A stretch of DNA of 64,000 nucleotides from Capsicum annuum (taxonomy: Eukaryota > Streptophyta > Magnoliopsida > Solanales > Solanaceae): assembly GCF_002878395.1 (NCBI RefSeq), contig NC_061111.1, positions 23,340,699 through 23,404,698 on the forward strand, read 5' to 3'. The translations under genes were made by a program, and so were the position numbers. Position 1 is the stretch's first letter; the number at the start of each line of letters is the position of its first letter. A model generated the notes under the pieces. That model ran no database searches, was not told where the DNA came from, and was given only the letters and a program-made list of their open reading frames with translations. This document shows, in pieces, positions 33,691-46,639 of the stretch.

Positions 33691-36600
33691 GTTGTTGACA
33701 CCCAATTTTAATATCCCGATACCCTCTTAGGTTGCTAGTCTGTCAAAATTATTTAACTTTTAATATTAATCTTTTTTACGCATTATTTTGCTATCAAATA
33801 ATTTTTGACACGTCACATTCATGATTAAAAAAATATATAAATTGTTTTATTACTTTTTAGTATAATTTTTAACATTTATTAATTAAAATGCGATATTTTA
33901 CCTAATTTTATTAAATTAACTTTTTTCGTAAATATGCACACTCACAATTTACAAATGCATTATCTTTTATTATTATCGATAATTTTATATAATGTCTTTA
34001 TGTAACATTAATTTTACATGTGTGTTTGATTCTTAACCGTCTTTATCGTCATCTCCTCATAACCGTTGAACCAGCCACCAGCAACCAGTGGTCATCGTCT
34101 CCACCACCGGCCACCAAATCCGAACCAATCGCATACCCCTTTCCTTCAGCCGCCACTGACGCCGCCACTGCTCCAATAGTCGCTGGCCACCTTCTCTATC
34201 ACATGCAGCTGCCGCCGCTGTTTCCCCATGAATTTCCATGCGACGATGGCCCAGTACTCGTCGAAAAGAGATGGGTTCTCAAGAACCCATCCCCAGATTT
34301 GATCTCTTATCTTAATGTTTATGATTAAGCCTCAAATCACTTTTACCTGTCCTTTTGTTTGACAGATTCTATGATCTGAGAATGGTAATATTGGATTTTG
34401 AATTCCAATATGTTTTTGGCTTAAATTTGTTAAACACCCCCATTTTTCTTTGCTTCGGAGATTGATATTTACATGTCCATTCATGGAATTTCATGTTTAT
34501 TTGTACTTGGCATGATTCATATTAAAATGTTGTATATTAATTCAGAAATCTCATTCTTGTCGTTCATCCTTTTTAAATATAATTCTGGATTCCACTATGT
34601 GTTTTGATTATATGAACCTTTGATGCTATACTCGAGAAAGTCTCATGTGTATGTACGTATGCCAAAATACATAACAAATTTTGCCTGTCTTTGGTATTTG
34701 GCCGTGATTTCATCCTAAATTCAAGTCTTGCTTTACACACCTTAAGGAAAGTGTTGTATTGATTGATTCTTGAACGGTTCCTGGTGCATTTTTTTTTACT
34801 TGTCTATGTAAGGCGTATTGTGATTTGGGTCGTTTTGATTTCTGTTGTACTCCCTTTTAAATTTAGCTATGTTACTTGCTTATTTATGGAAACCCAATAT
34901 GTATGCGTTAACTGTTTCTTTAAGAAAATCTTGATATTTATGGTAAATATATGATTTGGGTCTGATTGAGAATATACTTAGTTATTTTGCTCAATTTAAA
35001 TTTGAGTAAATTGATAGCCTAATTGTTGCCTATTTATGGTAAATTTTTGAAAAAGAAAAATCATTTGGGCTCTCTCTTACCTTATATGGTTTTAACAGAT
35101 TGTGTGTAAATATTTATGGTAATTTAGAATATTTTTCTCCCCTTAATTGATTGAGTTTTTTTTTTATTTTTAAACATGGTGTTTCCTTTTTGTTCTACTG
35201 ATTGATTATTACATATTTTTCTTTGCTTTCAACTCTTTAGTGATTCCACTATATAAACAACACCTTCCCTATCACTGAAGGACACACATCAACACTCTTT
35301 CCACTCCTTTATGCTCTATAGTACTTTGCTCTCTTCCATACTTTAAATATTTGGCTCTTGACTTTTAGAAATACTGAGTTTAGTTTTTGATTACAACGTT
35401 GGTGTTTGGATTGTCATCTCCTCTACTTCTCGTATTAATTCGTCTAATCGATTAGTTTTCGTATCTTTTTCAAGCTCCTAAATGACAACCTATTATAATC
35501 TTTGCGACTGTTTGCTTACTTGTTGTGTATCCTATTGATGAATGATATCCTGCTTTTCTCAATGAGTGTAAGAATACATTTTTGTGGGTCATTCGTGGTG
35601 TAGTGTCAAAAATAATTGTTTCTGTGGTTGTGTGTTTTGTTATGCTTGAGCAAGTACCATATTAAGCAAAGATCGGATCATGTTGCCGCTTAAAAGGTGT
35701 TTAGCAATTTTCAACTTTTCCTCTTATTTTTGAAATTTGGGTCTGTAATAATCTTGTATAAACATCGCTAATATAATAATAATTTTGAAGATTGCTTGAG
35801 GGCGGAAATTTATGTGCTCTGTGAATCACGTAGGCAAACATAACTTAGGATTTACATGTTTTACATGCTACGTGAATCATTTAGTCAAACATAATTTAGG
35901 TTGATTAAGCAATTTATTTGAAATCTGGAGAGCTTGTTTCAGGATTAATCACTAATTAAAACCAACTCCGAGTATGTAATTAACTTGTAACCCGTATTAA
36001 ATATGTTCAAGTCAGTTTCCAACATTTAGTTTAATTTTCAACACAAATTAAGTTCTAGCATGTTAATTTAGCTGATAACAAAATGATTAATGTATTTATT
36101 TTTACTACGTGTCATTTTATTGGTTCCTGCAATCCAATATTATTTTCAGTCTTTAAAAAATGATTTTAGCAATTGACTTGACGTTTTTGGGCTGTCAAAA
36201 CAACTCCCAGTAATTTGACATAATAAAAAATTTGGGTTTTCAACAATTAACATTCTGTTCTCAGCTTTTTTACAACAATTAAATCTTTTTCTTTTTCCGC
36301 CTTTCTTTAAAAACAGGTCACAGAAACATAAACTCACTTTTTTAGTGATTAAACTATTTTTGTCAATTCTCAACAAAGTTAATATGACACTTTCAACACT
36401 AGATATTTCAACTTTCAATTTCTAAACAATATTTTCAGCAACTAGAATCAACGGGTTTCATGCTTATGTAATCTCCTTATATTGCTTGTCTTTGACATGT
36501 TTTACGAACTTGTCATGCCTAGATAATTTTTCACTTAGTACCATGTCTATAGGGTGTACATTTAAAATAAATAATTGTTTGTATGTTAATCACATTAATC

Positions 36601-36780
36601 ATTCTTTAATAATCAGAAGGCTAACTTGGAACAATTATGTGCTACGTGATGTCCTTTGTGTTTTACGCACTTTGAGTCCTTGAAAACATAGCTTTGTTTG
36701 TCTAGACCACAAATTCAAATTAGCCAAGCCCAAAGCGCATATAAGAAAAAGATTTATTAATATTTATTTTATTGCAGGCC
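33690..36780 (+). other. Unassigned region, possibly LTR-derived
   Basis: It begins with TGTTGACACCCAATTTT, a start seen in some plant gypsy LTRs. It contains a GC-rich Pro/Ala/Ser-coding-like patch (34040-34290; no ATG-started gene, as the 34020 frame begins with GTG) and a promoter at 35250. It becomes AT-rich towards 36.8 kb. I could not find a matching right end, target duplication or second LTR, so the class is a guess. Confidence 0.3.
35250..35257 (+). promoter_or_regulatory. TATA box (TATATAAA)
   Basis: CACTATATAAACAACACC is a near-ideal plant TATA box, followed about 30 bp later by CACTGAAGGACACACATCAACACTC-like start and leader sequence (ACA/CT-rich). No ORF follows, so it may be an LTR promoter. 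Confidence 0.5.
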
Positions 36781-36939
36781 ATGATTTCTGGTACATCTCC
36801 AACATAAATTGCCCCATCTGCTGAAGCTTATAAATTTCATAATATAGCGGAAATGACAATGCTTCTTGTATGTTACAATTGAGCGACAAGTTCAGAACTT
36901 ATAATTGGTTAAAGCGGAACATCTGATGCACCAATTAGT

Positions 36940-37022
36940 TTTTATTATTGAAATTGATTATTTCACAAGTATTGATATTTTTGTTTGTTATTGAAATTGA
37001 TTATTTCACAAGTATTAATATT
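36940..37022. repeat. Short direct duplication (about 42-bp period)
   Basis: TTATTGAAATTGATTATTTC followed by ACAAGTATTnATATT occurs twice in succession at about 36944 and 36986. Confidence 0.8.
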
Positions 37023-37154
37023 ATCCTTACCTAAAATTTGCCTAGATAATTCTTTCATATTCATATTGACATACTTAGCTAAAATTTGATACTAAAATCC
37101 CTATTGTCTAAATAATTATTTCATATTCATATTCACAGTGTGACATCTATATTA

Positions 37155-38278
37155 TCTATATATATAACAAAGGACGATAGTCTAGCCTAAAATTTAGACA
37201 TATTTCATCTTGAGAATTACCTATTTCAATTCTTACAACAAAAAACTATCATTTCATAACAAAAAACTATTTTGTTGATTATTTAAATATTTAATATTAT
37301 TTCATAATTCATTTCATATTATGGTAAAAAACAATTAAGATTGATTTCTATTGGATGGAAATTATTTATGATTTTTATTGATTGTTTATTTATTTATTTA
37401 ATATTATTTTTTATTGTTAAATAAATAATTAAGATTCATTTAATATATTAAAAGTGTGAAGACTCTTAGAAAAGTGATTTGAACTTTTTGCGCTTCATTA
37501 AAACCTCCTTCTTTAGACAAAACTATTTTTTAATTATTTTCTTCAATTTATTATTTAATTATTTTTATTTTATTAGCGAGACTCCTCTAATATATAGGAC
37601 TCCTAAAATATATGGAAGAAGAATCAATTAATATTTTTCTTTGTACTGATCAATTAGAAAAATACTTCTAAAATAGGATAGAAAAATACTCCTAAAATAG
37701 GACTCTATTAAGGAAATATTTCTATAAATATTGAGATGCACGTTAAACTAGAGAAGAAATTGATTTACTTATTGAAAAAATATGATTGATGTTCATCTAA
37801 TTTCATTCGGTTGCATGTCTAGATTGATTTTTAGCTCAGACAAGAATTATTTTCATCAAAATTGAAGCTTTGTGATTACTATTATATTATTTTGTTGTAG
37901 TTTACAGGTCGTAGATGAATTTACAGGTGGTAGATGAATGTCAGTCGGCTTTGAGAAATTTTTTAGATAAAGATTAGGTTTAATTGTATTGTATTTATAT
38001 CTCTGTTTTGAGAATATTTTTTGTGAAAAGGTTAAGTTTAGTTGTATTATTCTGATCTCTCTATTATCGTATTATTTTGTTATAGTTTATAGGTGGTAGA
38101 TAAATGTCGATCGGCTTAACAATTTTTTTGGTAAAGGTTAGGTTTAATTAAATAAATTCTCCAAAAGATATTGAATTTAATTATTGTATTGATTTTTATT
38201 TTTAAATAAATGCCCTATTTAGTGTAACGTTTGAACTCAATATGAGATACACGCGTAAGGCGCATACACCTAAACTAG
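37155..38278 (+). mobile_element. Helitron-like non-autonomous element 1
   Basis: The 5' end TCTATATATATAACAAAGG is followed by ACGATAGTCTAGCCTAAAAT, and the element ends ACACCTAAACTAG at 38278 with T following. The TC...CTAG ends and the A|T insertion context fit Helitrons. A weak GCG-TAAGG-CGC stem lies 14 bp before CTAG. There is no coding capacity. The next copy of the same 5' sequence abuts immediately at 38279. Confidence 0.6.
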
Positions 38279-38774
38279 TATATAATAAAGGAGGATAGTC
38301 TAGCCTAAAATTTAGACAAGTGTCATCTTGAGAACTACCTATTTCAATTCTTACAACAAAAAATTATTATTTCATGACGAAAAGCTATTTTGTTGATTAT
38401 TTAAATATTTAATATTATTTCATAATTCATTTCATATCTATATATATGATAAAGGAGGATAGTCTAGTCTAAAATTTAGACAAGTGTCATCTTGGTAACT
38501 ACCTATTTCAATTCTTACAACAAAAAACTATTATTTCATAACAAAAAATTATTTTATTAATTATTTAAATATTTAATATTATTTCACAATTCATTTCATA
38601 TCTATATATCTATATATATAATAAAGGAGGATAGTCTAACCTAAAATTTAGACAAGTGTCATCTTGAGAACTACCTATTTCAATTCTTATAACAAAAAAC
38701 TATCATTTCATAACAGAAAGCTATTTTGTTAATTATTTAAATATTTAATATTATTTCATAATTCATTTCATATA
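38279..38774 (+). repeat. Stacked Helitron-like 5' ends (three copies)
   Basis: Copies start at 38279 (lacking the first bases), 38437 and 38609, spaced 158-172 bp. Each reads ATAATAAAGGAGGATAGTCT, then AAAATTTAGACAAGTGTCAT, then a block ending TTTCATAATTCATTTCATAT. They look like successive truncated elements or insertions into one another's 5' ends. Confidence 0.75.
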
Positions 38775-40272
38775 TCTATATATATAATAAAGGAGGATGG
38801 TCTAGCCTAAAATTTATACAAGTATCATCTTGAGAACTACCTAGTTCAATTCTTACAACAAAAAACTATCATTTCATAACAAAAAGTTATTTTGTTGATT
38901 ATTTAAATAATAATATTATTTTATAATTCATCTCATATTATGGTAAAAAACAATTAAGATTTATTTCTATTTGATGAAAATTATTTATTATTTTTATTGA
39001 TATTTATTTATTTATTTAATATTATTTTTTATTGTGGTATAAACAATTCAGATTCATTTCTATTTGATGAAAACTATTATAATTTTATATTATTCTATTT
39101 AATATTATTTCATTTATATTACTACTATAGATAAGGGAGAATCTCAAATTTCGGTAGTCCTCACAAGGTCATTTTAGGTATTTCACTTTTTTAGTTAAGT
39201 AAATTAAGTTATCACACATGGAAATTGATGATGTCTTTTTGTTAAATATTTCCATTTTTTCCCTTATTATTTTTGTTAGAATCATTTCCACTGGTGTTCT
39301 TGTAATTGGTCTCTTCTTGGTACTTAATAGATGTGACCTTTTAGTTAAAACTCTATTTTAAATTAACAATCACTTTAGCTCAAAAAAAATTATTTTCAAA
39401 ATAACTTTAATACAAAAATAAAGTTTGAAATAATTTTCAATTAAAACCTTTATAGTTCTTTTGGAATTGTTCAATTTTTTAAAATCATGTAATAAATAAG
39501 GTAACGTAATAAATAATAAATAACACATTATTTTTATTACTTTTTGATCAGTGGGCATGAAAAAAAGATAATCAATGGTTAAAAAAGGATGAATAAAATA
39601 TTCTTTTATAACGAGTGTAAAAGATAAACACGACAAATAAAGCGACTGAATGAAATAATTTATTAATTTAATTTAATTATTATTTAATATCCTTATAGAT
39701 CATTATTAAGTTAATTTGAGTAAAGACTCTAAATTAAGGTCGTAACTATTCTTATATATACTTGAAGTCATTGAAATATTTTGTTGTATAAGACAAAAGA
39801 AATTGAATTTTTCAAAAAAGTCTTGCCGCATTAAATTACGAATGACTTAAAACTCAATAAATACTAAAATAAATTTATTTCCATCTATAATGAAGAAGTT
39901 ACATATCCACCCATTCATAAAAATACCAATAATTTATATTTACAATCTTCACCGAATTGTAATTATTAACATATTTTAAATCATGTTATTTTATAAAATA
40001 TTGAATTACTTGTGGCCTTTTAATTTATTCTAATTCTTCGGTAATACTTCCTTCCGCACAAATCAAAATTTTATTTTAAAATATCCAATTATTTGATTAA
40101 TAACTTTAGTAATTATAAATTGACCCAAAGAAAACATGTTAACATGTTCGTCACTAGATTATGTTAATTATAAAGTAAAAAATAGTATGGTATGAATTAT
40201 ATTTAAGATTTTAATTATTATTTTTATATTTTGAGTTTGGGTCCGGGCTTAACATGGGCCTCATGAAACTAG
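38775..40272 (+). mobile_element. Helitron-like non-autonomous element 2
   Basis: It starts TCTATATATATAATAAAGGA (38775) and ends CTCATGAAACTAG (40272), with GGGCTTAACATGGGCC-type sequence before it and T after it. The interior is AT-rich and non-coding, and includes a possible further insertion near 39118 (ACTATAGATAAGGGAGAATC). The 88-codon minus-strand frame at 39370-39636 shows no motif. Confidence 0.55.
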
Positions 40273-43200
40273 TATACATAATAAAAGGAGGATAGTCTAG
40301 CCTAAAATTTAGACAAGTGTCATGTTGAGAACTATCTATTTCAATTCTTACAACAAAAACTATCATTTCAAAATAAAAAACTATTTTGTTGATTATTTAA
40401 ATATTTAATATTATTTCACAATTCATTTCATATTTCATATTATGGTAAAAAAAAAACACTTAAGATTAATTTCTATTGGATGAAAATTATTTATACTTTT
40501 TATAGATTATTTATTTAATATTATTTTTTATTGTGGTATAAACAATTAATATTCATTTCTATTTGATGAAAACTATTAGAATTTCACATTATTCTATTTA
40601 ATATTATTTCATATTGTGGTAAAAAATAATTAAAACTCATTTCTACTGGATGAAAACTATTATGATTGTTCAATTATTTCATATTAAGATTAGTAGTTAA
40701 TTATGTCATATTATTCTATGTTTTGTTGATCATTTATTTATTTAATATTATTAAGAATTTAATGAAATATTATTATTATTTAAAATTCTAGCATCATTTT
40801 TACGATAAATTTTATTTAATAAATCTAATAAGAATTCAAATAAAAATATTGTTGGTAATGATAAGAATTTTCTTTTTTTATACTAAACAATGACATTTTT
40901 TTACAGTAAATTTTATCTAATAAAATATAATAAGAATTCAAATAAAATGCTGTTGGTAATTACAAGAAATATTTTCTAAACTAAACAATAAAATGATTTT
41001 ATACTCATGAGGTTGGACTATAAAAAAAATCTATTCGGAAAGAATATTTAAAATGAAATAGGAATTTAATTTGAATAGACTGAGGCAAAAACAATTGAAT
41101 TTGAATTGAATTGAATAAAAAATACATTTTAAAAATTGATCAAATTCTTCCTAAATTTAAGTCGATAGCAAATTAATTTTGTTAAAAAATATGAAATGCA
41201 TCAAACTCAAAATCTTTTTAATATATCAAAATTCTTCACGTCACTTTTTTTCATTACTTTAGCCTAATCCTATTTTAATGATTTTGATGGATAAAAATTT
41301 TAGAAATAAATATAATTATTTTGAAAATATTATGGTTCAATTAAATATCAATGATATCATTTCAATTAAGGAAAAAATCAACTACAAATCAAGTGATGTA
41401 TATGTGTGTATATATATATATATAAGAATCTATATTACATGATAAGAATATTCATGATTAATTTAAATTAAGCAAATTAAGATGATAAGATAATCAATTA
41501 GCAATTGAGAGACATATTTGGAAAAAACAATATTGAATTGAGATAAAATCTTTTAATTTAAATGAAAAGATGTAAAATTTTTTATTCAAACAAACAGAAA
41601 TTGAATTTGTATTGGATTGGTAGGTAAGTACTTTTTAAAAAAAAAATGATAGGTAAGTACATTCTTAGAATTAATCATATAATGTTTTTCCTAAATGAAG
41701 ACAATTATTTAATTAATGTTTTTGAGAAATATAAAACACAACTAATTTTAGTATATTCAGCAGGTGTACTCAAATCAATTGTTTCCTTTTCTTACATGTT
41801 CCTTTTTATGTAGAGAAAATATGCGCATTGAGATTAAAATTTTACATCTGAATTATCAGATAAAAATCTTCTAAATTAGCTCTTAAGCTACTCCACTTTT
41901 TTCATATATTTTTCGTCCTTCCTTAATTCTCTCAAATAATACATTTTATATAACTTTTGCAAGGGTTTACTTTAATATTTACTTTTTTATGTTTATGTAG
42001 GTTCTACAACTTTAAATAGAAAAAAATTAGAAGAAATGAAGTGTGAGGCATTGTTTGAAGCTTCTTTTATTTTACTTTTTTTTTTTTAGTGTATCCTGAA
42101 TATTTTTGAATATGTGAAATATCTGTTCTAACTGCTGACATATACCACCTCTCTCAATTCAAGCAATTACATTAAGATAATTTTTTTTGTTTCAAATATA
42201 ATACCAAGTGACAAATACACAAACTAGCAAGTAAGTTAGTACTTTTTTGATATAAATATACATTTTTGCTTGTGGAAGCAATTCATATGTTCTTATTATA
42301 GAATGATTTTAGTATTCTCTTTATTTTGTTTTATTTTGCATCTTTGTTTTTTATTAATTCAATCATTTGAATATTTATATATTGGTTTTTGACAATTAAA
42401 TTTATTTTTCTTTTAAATTTTTGCAGTTGTTAATGCAGATGATCCCACTAAGACCATAAACAAGGATATTATGTAATTGTCAAATTTTAGTTTGTTGAAT
42501 CAATAATTTTTTTTTTATTTGATTTTCAAGTTTTAATATTTTTTTTAAAAGAAAAATTATCAATCATTAATTTGTGGGAGAAAGATTTAAAAACTATAGA
42601 ATTTTCATTCATATTTGTATAAAGGAAACAAGATCTTCAAAGCACACTAAAACATACTTTCTAGTATTATCTTTAAGTATTTACAAATTACAATAATTAC
42701 AATATTTATTACTTTTGTGGGTTACGTTTTGATTTTCATTGATTTAAGTTTGTCTAATATTTTTCTTAACTAAGATAGCATTGACTTGGTACTATAAATT
42801 TATCCAACTTTAATAAGAAATACATGGAGAAGAAAACAAATTTATATGAAGTCTTTTATTGACGTATTCATTTTCGTAAAACTATTTAAAATGAGTTATA
42901 TCACATATTAGTTGATAACTACACATATCAATATCATCTTTGTATATACGAAAAAACTAATTTCTTATGTTTATATTTTCAAATTTGATAAGAAGTTGTA
43001 CTTGTGGTAACACTGCATTACATTTTAGTATGTAATATGATAGAATTTCGGTTTTGATTAAATTGGTAGGAATAATTATTTTTACTCATTGTCAAAAAGA
43101 AATATACTCTTTTGCATATGAAAAATATTTCATTACATGTTCTGTGATGATATAATAGAACGGATAGTTGAAATATGATTTCAAAAAATTTCAAAACAAT

Positions 43201-43990
43201 AAAGCAAATCAAATTAGATTATTTAGAAACAAGAAAGGTCCTTGGGTATAATGAAAAAGAAAAAGTACTTTTCAAACAAGAGTGGAAGTGTGTATCAAAA
43301 GATAAAAAATTTAAAATTAGTTGAATATAATCTGAAACAAGACAGTGATATTTATATAAATGTTTTTATTAAGAGTAAAATGATATGTTTAAAGTTAAAT
43401 TAATGTTAAATATTAAGAAAAATATTATCATTTTTTATTGATCAAATAAAAAGTGTATCACATAATTAAAACTATGGGATCATAGACTAAGTTAGATATT
43501 GTGATTAAAATTTTCATGTCTCAATTTAAAGATGAGGACCATGAGTCAAGTTTGTGATATTTTATATTAAAATTTCACAAATAGTATCTTCTTGTCAACT
43601 AAAATTCATATACCAATATCAATAAGCTAAGTTGATACCATAAATATCAAAGCATTTAAAAATTAAAAATTAGGAATAAAATTAAAAGATAAGAATTCTA
43701 GAGTTATTTCATTATTAAAATTCAAAATTTTATGGTGAAAAAAAAAAAGAAATAGGTATTTGGTGATTAATTAGTAAAAAAATCATATCATGAGTAATTG
43801 ATAATGTAAAAATCAAAACTAAGAAATTAAAGTTTTGAAGGAATAATGCAATTCATTGTTCTCATTTTGAGAACTAAAATTAAGATGACAATTAAAAATT
43901 AAGGTAATGTGAATTAATGTACTCAATTAGCATATTATATATGATACAATTTCTATTTTTTTTAACAACAGGTTGGTTATCAGACCTTGG
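40273..43990. other. AT-rich stretch starting with another Helitron-like 5' end
   Basis: TATACATAATAAAAGGAGG at 40273 begins a sixth copy of the family, recognisable to about 40700. Beyond it, sequence is very AT-rich, with a (TA)n run at 41405-41425 and no credible gene. A short exon-like piece at 42427-42477 (after TTTTTGCAG; VVNADDPTKTINKDIM then stop) is too small to call. Confidence 0.4.
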
Positions 43991-44388
43991 AAGTTGAGGA
44001 ATAATTTGTTCAAAAATTCTCCCCAAAACGTACATGATAACCTATTGTTTATGCAAAATATAATAAAGATATAACTTATGTTGATATTATAATATAAAAT
44101 GGGCAAAATTCAGAAATAGCATACTTATCCCCTTAATTATGAGTTTCACAACAACAGTTTCATAATTATATAATATAGCAAGTTGTATTTTGTATTTTTG
44201 CAAATTGTTGCAACAATAATACAAACACATATGATTTTTACTGCCCTTATGATCGATATGTATTTTATATTTTTGCAAAATGTTGCTACAAAAATACAAA
44301 TATATACAGATACATATGCTACAAAATTTAATTTGATAAAAGTATTTTAGCCATATAAAATTTATAATTAATCAACATATAAGTATTT

Positions 44389-45031
44389 TTTCTTACTCAG
44401 CATCTTCTAGTTCAATATTCATGAACTTCCTGGAACTTCCTCCAACATTGTGAGTCTGTATCTGACCGAAACTAATGATTTCTTCAATAACATCTAGAAT
44501 ATTTAAATTTATTTATATTACATCCCTATTTAAATTAATAGATTGAATGTTGATGTGTAATTTTGCTTACCAAATTAGTCTAATTCATTCACAGAAATCT
44601 TATTTATCAAATGCGAATAAGGTTGGAAACCAAAGAACTTTATTGAAAAAGATGGATCAGTTTTTGCAGTAACAATTTTCGTAGTGTAAAACTAAACTTC
44701 AACTTATGAGTTGTGGCCCTTATCTTGGAAGAATTCTTACATACTATAAAAATTTTCATAATATAAACCACGTTCCTTGATATCAGATTTGAATTGTGTA
44801 AGCACAAAACTATATATAGAAGCTTGTATCCAATCACCCATAAAAAAACATGAATTTAGAATATTTAATAATGAATCAGAATAAGATAGTAATAGAAACA
44901 TACATAAATTAGAAAATGTTGGATACATGTTCACCCTGCAGAGTCATTTCAATTGCGTACAAAGCGTCGGCATTAAAGAGATCTTTCACTTTTCATAGTC
45001 GAACAACCAAGACTTTTAACTTCCAATCCAT
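44389..45031 (-). pseudogene. RPA70-like OB-fold protein (Helitron-type)
   Basis: From ATG at 45031 the minus strand reads MDWKLKVLVVRL, a TGA where the family has Trp, then KVKDLFNADALYAIEMTLQG. After a frame break it reads GDWIQASIYSFVLTQFKSDI then KERGLYY, then segments similar to the second half of the first OB fold (KTDPSFSIKFFGFQPY, about 44650). The next module, DVIEEIISFGQIQTHNVGGS then RKFMNIELEDAE (about 44493-44393), ends at a donor-like GA|GTAAGA. Helitron-associated RPA1-like proteins in plants have this arrangement, and the domain binds single-stranded DNA. Stops and shifts make it a pseudogene. A stray host RPA1 copy is the alternative. Confidence 0.7.
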
Positions 45032-45039
45032 TTTTCTGA

Positions 45040-46030
45040 TTGTTATGTCATTGATAAAGTTTGACAGATTTGATAGAGTATGTAGATATACATAGATTGT
45101 GGTAAGGATTAAAGAATTGAAGTTGTTTACGAAGGAAACAATGTTTCCATGAGTATTTGAAGCAATCTGTAGAATATAGTAGGGATTTTAAGTGTTGAAG
45201 TGGTATACGCAAGAATCAGTGGTTACATTTGAATTTGAGTTGAATTTATAGATGAAGGAGAAGAAAAATAAGGACAGTTAATAATAAAGAATAAGAAAGA
45301 TTGTAGTTGTGTAATACGTAGGATACAGTTGTGTACTGGATAAATAAGATGGTGATAAACGAGTTATAATATGCCTTGATGACTTATTGATTTAAATAAA
45401 TTTATAATATGCCTTGGTAAATTATTGAATTAAATTAACTCTATACTTATAGTAATATATATTTATAATATGCTTCTCAGTGATATGTACTTATAATCTG
45501 AAATTTGTAATTTAACTTTATCAAGTCGTTTATAGTTGATACCTTAGTTAAATGTATAAGTTTTGGAAAAAAAATTTAAAACTAATGTAATAATGAATTA
45601 CTAACATATGGATTTGTTTTGCAATTCAATGAAGATGGATACTGTATATAATGACATATGATTCAATGAGGAGGTTGCATCATAGTTAGAATTTGGTTGA
45701 AGTGATGCCAATATACTAAATGTATAAACAGTTTATTGGATGTAATTTGATTTTAATTGAATTTTGAATTAATGACTGTGAATTTCAAGTAAGAGATTTG
45801 TAATAAACAGTGAACGTTTTTACTTGTAAGTTGTTATTGATAATAGTGTAGTTACGTTCATCTAAAAAAAGAGTGCAGTTACATGAGAAAATTGAAAGAA
45901 AGGTGTATTTAAGGTCTTGAATGAAGGATTGGTGACATTGACCAACTTAAAGGGTCAAACATAATTAGGAAAATTGATTAAGTTAATTGTGGACTTGATT
46001 AATATTTTCAAAACTTTTTAATCTTTTCAA
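45040..46030. other. AT-rich stretch
   Basis: Short direct repeats with TTATAATATGCCTTGnTnA at about 45365, 45405 and 45465. No gene seen. The left end of the MULE to the right is probably near 45.9-46.0 kb. Confidence 0.35.
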
Positions 46031-46279
46031 AAATACAAATGAACTCACACCCCTCTCCTCTCCGAATCATCGACCGTCTCTCTCCTCTCTCTCTTGACAG
46101 CTTCTCCCAACCAACAGCTCTGCAAATTTCTTCTTTCAATCCCTAGAGAATTCAACCTCCGGCGAAAAATAGTTGGACTGCGAGTTCCTTTTCGACTTTC
46201 AACTGTCAATCGACGTGAAGCCTTGCTATTCGGCCACAACAGCTTTGAGTTCTTCATCGTCCTTTTTGTTCTTTCACAG
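46030..46279 (+). other. Probable 5' leader exon of a MULE-type Ulp1 gene
   Basis: A CT-rich, relatively GC-rich segment (CACCCCTCTCCTCTCCGAAT, CCGTCTCTCTCCTCTCTCTC) ends at CTTTCACAG|GTAAAAA, a good donor at 46279/46280. The open frame across it has no ATG (its first codon is TTG), so I treat it as untranslated leader. The presumed intron contains the palindromic repeats at 46640-47210 and ends before the ATG at 47308. Confidence 0.45.
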
Positions 46280-46639
46280 GTAAAAAATTATGGTCTTTTT
46301 AGTTTTGAAGAAAAAAAGGAACTTGAGTCAACTTTTCTTCTAGTATTGGTTATTAATTTCAATATTTGTTGCTTTAATTTAAAATGCGATCTGAATAAAA
46401 CCATAATTTCTGGTATTTCTTCTCTTCTCTTTTTGGAGTGAAATATAATTTTTTGTTGTTTGTTGTATTTTTTGAAGTTTGATTTTCGTTTTTTGTATTT
46501 GTACAAAGAAAACAACGATGTTGGTGTTTTTGGTGTTGCGCCCATTGTTGCTGGGTTGATTTATTCTTGTTCTTGTTCTTGATAAAAATGGTGATATTGT
46601 TGTTCTTCTATTGAACAAAATAATGCTACTATTTTTTTC

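Noticed and set aside
34020..34328. 102-codon frame rich in Pro, Ala and Ser
   Set aside because: It begins with GTG, has no ATG in good context, and overlaps an open frame on the other strand, which points to GC-rich composition and not coding.
36146..36418. 90-codon minus-strand frame
   Set aside because: It is Lys/Phe-rich, there is no conserved motif, and it lies in an AT-rich region where such frames arise by chance.
37155..38774. Regularly spaced repeats suggesting a CRISPR-like array
   Set aside because: Repeats are 158-172 bp with no short unique spacers, and the sequence is plant transposon DNA.
41403..41425. Possible regulatory element in a TA-rich run
   Set aside because: It is a (TA)n microsatellite without nearby gene.
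46094..46441. 115-codon plus-strand frame
   Set aside because: It starts at TTG, crosses a strong splice donor at 46279, and lies in a CT-rich leader.
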